A stretch of 64,000 bases of DNA, taken from assembly GCF_036226405.1 (NCBI RefSeq), contig NZ_CP108464.1, positions 2,356,001 to 2,420,000 on the forward strand, given 5' to 3'. Positions 57,719-64,000 of this stretch are shown in pieces. The notes beneath the pieces were generated by a model. That model saw only the letters and a program-made list of their open reading frames with translations. It ran no database searches and was not told the DNA's origin. A program made the translations under genes and the position numbers. The DNA is from Streptomyces sp. NBC_01260 (GTDB lineage Bacteria > Actinomycetota > Actinomycetes > Streptomycetales > Streptomycetaceae). Numbering within the stretch: position 1 is the first letter of the stretch; every line of letters starts with the position of its first letter.

Positions 57719-58156
57719 TCACGACCGGGGGCCAGTGTTCTTGGGCTTCTCACCCTTGTCGGAGTCGGGTTCGACGTAAAGGATCTTGGCCTTCATGTAC
57801 GCACGCGCCTGTGCGCCGATCCACACGAGAGTCGCCGCGACCAGCGTGATCGCGAAGGCCTTCGGGTTGAACAACGTGGTGTTCTTGAATACAGCGACAA
57901 AGATGACCAACAGGAGCAGCTGAGCCGTGTACAGCATCAGCCCCATCGCCTGGAACAGATGGGGCAGGGACTTGGCGGTCCGCTGCAGGACCACCAGCCC
58001 GATACCCATGAAGAGGATGACCACGATCGTCGCAATGACCGCGCCCAGGGCTCCCTTGCCACCGGCGACGCCACCGCTGATCGCGGCGGCAACAGCGCCG
58101 GCGACAGCGGTGGGTACGGCGGTCTGGAGGAGAGTCCGGACGTCGTTGGACGGCAT
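57719..58156 (-). CDS. atpI: AtpI-like membrane protein, first gene of the atp operon
   Basis: A 145-residue protein with four TM helices (LLQTAVPTAVAGAVAAAISG, AVIATIVVILFMGIGLVVLQ and later ones) and a basic tail. AtpI proteins help c-ring assembly or ion supply. ATG 58156 with GGAG nine bases upstream. The upstream 260 bp contain a Rex-like site and a large inverted repeat. Confidence 0.88.
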   Translation of the reverse strand: MPSNDVRTLLQTAVPTAVAGAVAAAISGGVAGGKGALGAVIATIVVILFMGIGLVVLQRTAKSLPHLFQAMGLMLYTAQLLLLVIFVAVFKNTTLFNPKAFAITLVAATLVWIGAQARAYMKAKILYVEPDSDKGEKPKNTGPRS

Positions 58157-58283
58157 GGCGGCAGCTCCGCTTGCTGGGGGGGGTTGGCAGTGTGTCGTCA
58201 TGGACGAGCGTAGGCCCGGTCCGAGTCGATGCCTCGAGGCCAAGGGACCGTGCTACTCAGGCCCTTCGGCTCTGTCACCGGGT

Positions 58284-58301
58284 TCGTGAACGGTATCACA
58301 A
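58284..58301. promoter_or_regulatory. Rex-operator-like site upstream of atpI
   Basis: On the minus strand the site reads TTGTGATACCGTTCACGA, which agrees at 14 of 18 positions with the Streptomyces Rex operator TTGTGAACGCGTTCACAA as I remember it. It lies 128 bp before the atpI ATG. Rex would derepress the operon when the NADH/NAD ratio rises. Confidence 0.6.
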
Positions 58302-58331
58302 ACTATTTGATGAGGTCTTTACCAAGAAAGT

Positions 58332-58365
58332 GTGCTTGCTGTCACACTTGAGTGTGAACAAGCAC
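58332..58365. promoter_or_regulatory. Nested inverted repeats upstream of atpI
   Basis: GTGCTTG (58332-58338) and CAAGCAC (58359-58365) enclose TCACACT (58342-58348) and AGTGTGA (58351-58357). TGTGA half-sites are shared with the Rex-like site 40 bp away. It may be a second, weaker operator or a terminator of the upstream transferase gene. Confidence 0.45.
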
Positions 58366-58418
58366 GTGTGAGCAAGACAACGCAACCGCTTGTCTGGTAT
58401 TGCCCGTTGATGCCCGAA

Positions 58419-59792
58419 TTATCGACGCGTGGAATCGGCCTCGCGCCGGTCCGAAAATCGCGAACGGGGGCCAATGGCGGTCGCTCCGTTGACGCCCGAG
58501 ACACCTGCGGCGATCGGGGGCCTCGGGGCGGTCTCGCGCCCCCCCTGCCCCATCTGGGCATCCGCCGCCGCCTGTTGATCCTCCAGCCCCTCCGCGGACG
58601 CCGCCCCGGGCCCCTCGCCCCGCCGCCGCCGGCGGTAGCGGGGCGGTACGAAGCGTTGCGCCCACAACGGGGCGCGCGGGGTGAAGCGGGGCATCAGGAG
58701 CAGGATCAGGCCGAGCGCGCTCAGGCCCACGATCACGAGGACGATCCACATCGAGGCCGAGTGCACGGAGTAGCCGACCGCGCCGAAGGCGATCAGGGCC
58801 GACCAGAAGTACATGATCAGCACCGACCGGCTGTGCGAGTGCCCGATCTCCAGCAGCCGGTGGTGCAGGTGGCCCCGGTCGGCGGCGAACGGCGACTGGC
58901 CGTTCCAGGTGCGCCGCACGATCGCCAGCACCAGGTCGGCCGCCGGGATCGCGATGATCGTGAGCGGCAGCAGCAGCGGAATGAACACCGGCAGCATCGC
59001 GTGGGTCGCCTGGCGCTCACTGCCCTCGAAGATCTTCAGGTTGTCCGGGTCGACCTGTCCGGTCACCGAGATCGCGCCGGCGGCCAGGACGAGGCCGATC
59101 AGCATCGAGCCGGAGTCGCCCATGAAGATCCGGGCCGGATGCATGTTGTGCGGCAGGAAGCCGAGGCACATGCCCATCAGGATGGCCGTGAAGAGCGTCG
59201 CGGGTGCGGCCGCCTCGATCGTGTGTCCGTACCAGAGCCGGTAGGTGTAGAGGAAGAACGCGGCCGACGCGATGAGGACCATGCCGGCCGCCAGGCCGTC
59301 CAGGCCGTCGACGAAGTTCACCGCGTTGATCGTGATGACGACCAGGGCGACCGTGAGCAGCGTGCCCTGCCACTGGGTGAGGGCGACGGTGCCGACGCCG
59401 GGGATCGGCAGCCACAGGATCGTCAGGCCCTGCAGGACCATGACCGCCGCGGCGATCATCTGTCCGCCCAGCTTGATCAGGGCGTCGATCTCGAACTTGT
59501 CGTCCAGGACGCCGATCAGCCAGATCAGCGCCGCCCCGGAGAGCAGCGCCCGGGGTTCGCTGGAGAGGTCGAAGACGCCGTCGAGGTTGGCCAGGTGGTC
59601 GGCGACGATCAGTCCGGCGCACAGCCCGCCGAACATGGCGATGCCACCGAGCCTCGGTGTCGGTTCACGGTGGACGTCTCGCGCACGGATCGCGGGCATC
59701 GCCCCGACCGCGATGGCGAACTTACGCACCGGGCCGGTGAGCAGATAGGTCACTGCTGCCGTGACACAGAGCGTCAGCAGGTAATCACGCAC
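58419..59792 (-). CDS. MraY/WecA family undecaprenyl-phosphate sugar-1-phosphate transferase
   Basis: A 457-residue polytopic membrane enzyme of the polyprenyl-phosphate N-acetylhexosamine-1-phosphate transferase family. Motifs: REPTPRLGGIAMF, GVLDDKFEIDAL (Mg-binding DD), NAVNFVDGLDGLAAG, FMGDSGSMLIGL and FAADRGHLHHRLLEIG. A long, charged cytoplasmic tail from about 380 is unusual. It probably starts wall polymer or glycan synthesis with GlcNAc-1-P. GTG 59792 is chosen for the family start RDYLLTLCVTA; GTG 59804 is possible. Confidence 0.88.
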   Translation of the reverse strand: MRDYLLTLCVTAAVTYLLTGPVRKFAIAVGAMPAIRARDVHREPTPRLGGIAMFGGLCAGLIVADHLANLDGVFDLSSEPRALLSGAALIWLIGVLDDKFEIDALIKLGGQMIAAAVMVLQGLTILWLPIPGVGTVALTQWQGTLLTVALVVITINAVNFVDGLDGLAAGMVLIASAAFFLYTYRLWYGHTIEAAAPATLFTAILMGMCLGFLPHNMHPARIFMGDSGSMLIGLVLAAGAISVTGQVDPDNLKIFEGSERQATHAMLPVFIPLLLPLTIIAIPAADLVLAIVRRTWNGQSPFAADRGHLHHRLLEIGHSHSRSVLIMYFWSALIAFGAVGYSVHSASMWIVLVIVGLSALGLILLLMPRFTPRAPLWAQRFVPPRYRRRRRGEGPGAASAEGLEDQQAAADAQMGQGGRETAPRPPIAAGVSGVNGATAIGPRSRFSDRREADSTRR

Positions 59793-59919
59793 GGGCTGCC
59801 CCACAAATGTCGCCGGCCATCTCAGCCCACACCTTAACTACGTCGGCCTCATGGTTGAGGACACAGAGGTACTCGTGATGGTTGCACGGGTCGTCCCCAT
59901 TCGGGACATAGGGCCAATG

Positions 59920-61173
<1,254 letters not shown>

Positions 61174-61286
61174 CGGGGGCTCCGGGCCTGGGAGGGGTGC
61201 GCTGACGTCAGCTCCAATGTAGGCCCGCGACGGGCCCGCTGCCCGCTGTCACGGCCCGGCGTGCACCCGTCCGGACCCCGCGCCGG

Positions 61287-61928
61287 TCAGCGCGGAGTCG
61301 ATACGCCGGTCAGCGCGGTGACGACCGGCTCCAGGGCCTGGTTGATCTCGTCGCCGATGGACCGGAAGAACGTGATCGGGGCGCCGTACGGGTCGTAGAC
61401 CTCGTCGGCCTCGGCGGTCGGGGCCAGCAGCCAGCCGCGCAGCGCGGCGGCCGCGCGCACCAGCGCGCGGGCGCGCTCGACGACGCCCTCGTCCTTCGCG
61501 TCGGGCAGCGTCGCGTGGTCTATCGCCCGGACCAGCCGGGTGAACTCCTTGAGCGTGAAGGTCCGCAGACCGGCCGAGTGGCCCATCGAGATCACCTGGG
61601 CGCGGTGGTCGCGGGTGGCGGTGAGCACCAGGTCGGCGCGGATCACGTGCTCGTCCAGCAGCTCACGGCCGACGAACCCGGTGGCGTCGGCGCCGAAGTC
61701 GGCGAGGACCACCTCCGCGTTGGCCTCCATCGGGGCGCCCTCGTGCCCCCAGGTGCCGGCACTCTCCACGATCAGGCCGCCCTGGAGCGGGTCGCCGAGG
61801 CGGTCCACGAGGGCATGGCGGGTCAGCCGCTCGGTGATCGGTGAGCGGCAGACATTGCCGGTGCTGACGTGGAGGATGCGGAAAGTGTCGGTCTGCCCCG
61901 CTATGCCACGCCCCTCAGGGGCGGTCAA
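61287..61928 (-). CDS. Low-molecular-weight protein tyrosine phosphatase fold, Cys nucleophile replaced by Ser
   Basis: A 213-residue protein. Family motif V-C-x-G-N-x-C-R-S reads HVSTGNVCRSPITERL, so position 22 is Ser where the catalytic Cys should be (C27 and R28 follow). The general-acid region DPYGAP is kept. The start is TTG 61928, inside TTGA shared with the Sua5 stop, with GAGG seven bases upstream. Loss of the nucleophile suggests a phosphopeptide-binding pseudophosphatase or another chemistry. It is translated with Sua5. By synteny I believe this Ser is conserved in streptomycetes. Confidence 0.85.
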   Translation of the reverse strand: MTAPEGRGIAGQTDTFRILHVSTGNVCRSPITERLTRHALVDRLGDPLQGGLIVESAGTWGHEGAPMEANAEVVLADFGADATGFVGRELLDEHVIRADLVLTATRDHRAQVISMGHSAGLRTFTLKEFTRLVRAIDHATLPDAKDEGVVERARALVRAAAALRGWLLAPTAEADEVYDPYGAPITFFRSIGDEINQALEPVVTALTGVSTPR

Positions 61929-62572
61929 TTGGCCACCTCGAGGTCGGGTACCACCTTGCGCAGCTCCTCCGCGGAGAGCGCGCCGGCGCGCAGCAGGACC
62001 GGCACCTTGCCGGTGACGTCGACGATCGAGGACGGGACGATGCCCGGCGTCGGACCGCCGTCGAGGTAGACGGAGACGGAGTCGCCGAGCATCTCCTGGG
62101 CGGCGTCGCAGTCCTCGGGCGAGGGGTGTCCGGTGAGGTTGGCGCTGGAGACGGCCATCGGGCCGACCTCGGTGAGCAGCTCGATGGCGACCGGGTGCAG
62201 CGGCATCCGGATGGCGACGGTGCCGCGGGTGTCGCCGAGGTCCCACTGGAGGGACGGCTGGTGCTTGGCGACGAGCGTGAGGGCGCCGGGCCAGAAGGCG
62301 TCGACGAGCTCCCAGGCCTGCTCGGAGAAGTCGGTGACCAGGCCGTGCAGGGTGTTCGGGGAACCGATCAGGACGGGGGTCGGCATGTTGCGGCCGCGGC
62401 CCTTGGCGTCCAGCAGGTCGGCGACGCCCTCGGAACTGAAGGCGTCCGCACCGATCCCGTACACCGTGTCGGTGGGCAGCACGACCAGTTCGCCTCGGCG
62501 GACGGCGGACGCGGCCTCGCGCAGACCCGTCGTACGGTCGGTCGCGTCGTTGCAGTCGTATCGCCGTGCCAT
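61925..62572 (-). CDS. L-threonylcarbamoyladenylate synthase, Sua5/YciO/YrdC family
   Basis: A 215-residue YrdC-like enzyme making threonylcarbamoyl-AMP for the universal t6A37 tRNA modification. Motifs: RGELVVLPTDTVYGIGADAF near residue 26, KGRGRNMPTPVLI, and TRGTVAIRMPLHPVAIELL, then SSANLTGHPSP. The C-terminal Sua5 domain is absent, so it is YrdC-like rather than full Sua5. ATG 62572 has GAGGAGG upstream. It overlaps the phosphatase-like gene by 4 bp and follows prmC. Confidence 0.9.
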   Translation of the reverse strand: MARRYDCNDATDRTTGLREAASAVRRGELVVLPTDTVYGIGADAFSSEGVADLLDAKGRGRNMPTPVLIGSPNTLHGLVTDFSEQAWELVDAFWPGALTLVAKHQPSLQWDLGDTRGTVAIRMPLHPVAIELLTEVGPMAVSSANLTGHPSPEDCDAAQEMLGDSVSVYLDGGPTPGIVPSSIVDVTGKVPVLLRAGALSAEELRKVVPDLEVAN

Positions 62573-62636
62573 CAGCCGGCCTCCTCAAGCATGTTCGGGT
62601 AGGGCTGGTACGGGTCGTGCGGGTGGTGGCCGCCGG

Positions 62637-63482
62637 TCACGGCATCGCCTTGCGGGCCGTGGCGAACCGGGGACGGTTGTTCAGGTCGGGATGGTCGGCC
62701 GCGTCGGCCCAGCCCCGCTCCTCGGTGAAGATCCACGGCACCTGGCCGCCCTGGGTGTCGGCGTGCTCGATGACGACGAGGCCGCCGGGGCGCAGCAGAC
62801 GGTGAGCGGTGCGCTCGATGCCGCGGATGGTGTCGAGGCCGTCCTCACCGGAGAAGAGAGCCATCTGGGGGTCGTGGTCGCGGGCCTCCGGAGCCACGTA
62901 CTCCCACTCGGTGAGCGGGATGTACGGCGGGTTGGAGATGACCAGGTCGACCTGTCCGTCGAGCTCGGGAAGGGCCGTCAGGGCGTCTCCGCGGTGCACG
63001 GTGACCCTGGAGTCCTCGGCGTTCTTCCTGGTCCATTTGAGGGCGTCCTCGGACAGCTCCACGGCGTGCACGCGCGAGCGCGGCACCTCCTGGGCCATGG
63101 CCAGCGCGATGGCGCCCGATCCCGTGCAGAGATCGACGATCAGCGGCTCGACGACGTCCATCGCGCGGACCGCGTCTATCGCCCAGCCGACGACCGATTC
63201 GGTCTCCGGGCGGGGCACGAAGACACCGGGTCCCACCTGGAGCTCCAGATAGCGGAAGAAGGCGCGTCCGGTGATGTGCTGGAGCGGTTCGCGGGCCTCG
63301 CGCCGGGCGATGGTCTCCCAGTACCGGGCGTCGAAGTCGGCGTCCGGCACGTTGTGCAGCTCGCCCCGCTTGACGCCGTGCACGAACGCGGCGAGTTCCT
63401 CCGCGTCGAATCTCGGCGAAGGTACACCGGCGTCGGCCAGCCGCTGGGTGGCCTGGGCCACCTCGGCGAGCAGCAGGTTCAT
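62637..63482 (-). CDS. prmC: Peptide chain release factor N5-glutamine methyltransferase
   Basis: A 281-residue SAM-dependent enzyme that methylates the Gln of the GGQ motif in release factors. N-terminal helical recognition domain, then VDLCTGSGAIALAMAQ (SAM motif I) and catalytic NPPY in VISNPPYIPLTEWEYV. ATG 63482. It is 45 bases downstream of prfA on the same strand; RF1 is its substrate. Confidence 0.96.
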   Translation of the reverse strand: MNLLLAEVAQATQRLADAGVPSPRFDAEELAAFVHGVKRGELHNVPDADFDARYWETIARREAREPLQHITGRAFFRYLELQVGPGVFVPRPETESVVGWAIDAVRAMDVVEPLIVDLCTGSGAIALAMAQEVPRSRVHAVELSEDALKWTRKNAEDSRVTVHRGDALTALPELDGQVDLVISNPPYIPLTEWEYVAPEARDHDPQMALFSGEDGLDTIRGIERTAHRLLRPGGLVVIEHADTQGGQVPWIFTEERGWADAADHPDLNNRPRFATARKAMP

Positions 63483-63527
63483 CGCGGTTCTCCGTACAGG
63501 TTCACGAGCGGTGCGGGGTGGTGGAGC

Positions 63528-64000
63528 TTACGCGGCGGCGAGCTTGGCGGCGGAGTCGGCGTCGACACATGCCTGGATCACGGCGCCCAGTTCACCGTCG
63601 AGCACCTGGTCCAAGTTGTACGCCTTGAAGCCGACGCGGTGGTCCGAGATCCGGTTTTCCGGGAAGTTGTAGGTACGGATCTTCTCGGAACGGTCGACCG
63701 TACGCACCTGGCTGCGCCGTACGTCCGAGGCTTCCTGCTCGGCGGCCTCCTGGGCGGCCGCGAGGAGGCGCGAACGCAGGATGCGCATGGCCTGCTCCTT
63801 GTTCTGGAGCTGGCTCTTCTCGTTCTGGCAGGAGGCCACGACGCCGGTGGGCAGGTGCGTGATGCGGACGGCGGAGTCCGTGGTGTTGACGGACTGACCG
63901 CCGGGGCCGGACGAGCGGTAGACGTCGATGCGCAGGTCGTTGGCGAGGATCTCGACCTCGACCTCCTCGGCCTCGGGCGTGACCAGCACGCCGGCGGCGG
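63528..64000 (-). CDS. prfA: Peptide chain release factor 1, N-terminus beyond the right edge
   Basis: C-terminal 156 residues of RF1, which reads UAA and UAG. GGQ is in [20 protein letters not shown], followed by [20 protein letters not shown] and [20 protein letters not shown]. The frame continues through 64000 on the minus strand. The decoding motif (PxT) lies outside the window. Its Gln is the target of PrmC, encoded immediately downstream. Confidence 0.95.
   Translation of the reverse strand, partial: AAGVLVTPEAEEVEVEILANDLRIDVYRSSGPGGQSVNTTDSAVRITHLPTGVVASCQNEKSQLQNKEQAMRILRSRLLAAAQEAAEQEASDVRRSQVRTVDRSEKIRTYNFPENRISDHRVGFKAYNLDQVLDGELGAVIQACVDADSAAKLAAA

Overview
The window is high-GC actinobacterial chromosome, almost certainly Streptomyces. 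The evidence is strong GC bias at third codon positions, frequent GTG and TTG starts, the Scy and FilP cytoskeletal genes, an atpIBEFHAGDC operon, nucS in place of mutS/mutL, and many Streptomyces-type regulators. The gene order matches, as I recall it, the conserved core segment of S. coelicolor around SCO5360 to SCO5420, read in descending order. I see no tRNA, rRNA, CRISPR array, insertion sequence, prophage or secondary-metabolite cluster.

Layout. 1-2362 (-): an envelope trio (DUF6230, DUF6114, and a Lys/Ser/Pro-rich protein cut by the left edge). 2962-4889: a thioredoxin-TPR chaperedoxin and a divergent TetR gene with a 23-bp operator between them. 4899-8761: a secreted hydrolase, isobutyryl-CoA mutase IcmA, a DUF3817 protein and a MarR regulator. 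8772-11331: a divergent MFS/ArsR pair. 11386-14842: a thiamine-binding-family/DUF3817 pair, three translationally coupled AIM24 paralogues and a second MarR. 14872-17720: a two-component system divergent from a PepSY protein. 17754-22444: two coupled Ser/Thr kinases with outer beta-propeller domains. 22660-25431: MeaB GTPase, thiolase and methylmalonyl-CoA epimerase. 25676-30585: Scy and FilP. 30705-34768: two paralogous ABC exporters. 34808-42824: a zinc-ribbon-like protein, a flavin-dependent oxidoreductase, an SCO5389-family protein, NucS, a degenerate P-loop membrane ATPase, a STAS protein, a 3-hydroxyacyl-CoA dehydrogenase and a TetR regulator. 42906-45663: a DrrAB-like exporter, cobalamin adenosyltransferase and a membrane protein. 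45801-49722: ChiS/ChiR and chitinase ChiC. 49823-58156 (-): a DUF2550 protein and the F1Fo ATP synthase operon. 58419 to the end (-): a MraY/WecA-type transferase, an SHMT-like enzyme, a phosphatase-fold protein, Sua5-type synthase, PrmC and RF1.

How the parts relate. Several genes serve cobalamin-dependent acyl-CoA metabolism: icmA, the MeaB-type G-protein chaperone, epimerase, thiolase, 3-hydroxybutyryl-CoA dehydrogenase and the adenosyltransferase that makes the cofactor. Scy and FilP organise polar growth. ChiS/ChiR and two DasR-type sites would control chiC in response to chitin. PrmC methylates the GGQ glutamine of RF1, encoded beside it.

Most worth a second look: a conserved low-molecular-weight phosphatase with Ser in place of the catalytic Cys, an SHMT paralogue with His-His in place of the active-site Tyr-Tyr, a P-loop protein with Arg for the Walker A Lys, the coupled DUF6230/DUF6114 module with twin palindromes upstream, a 24-bp perfect palindrome at icmA, a Rex-like site before atpI, and hairpins between atpH and atpA. 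Start codons were chosen from ribosome binding sites, overlaps and family length. Family names come from recognition, not from a database search.
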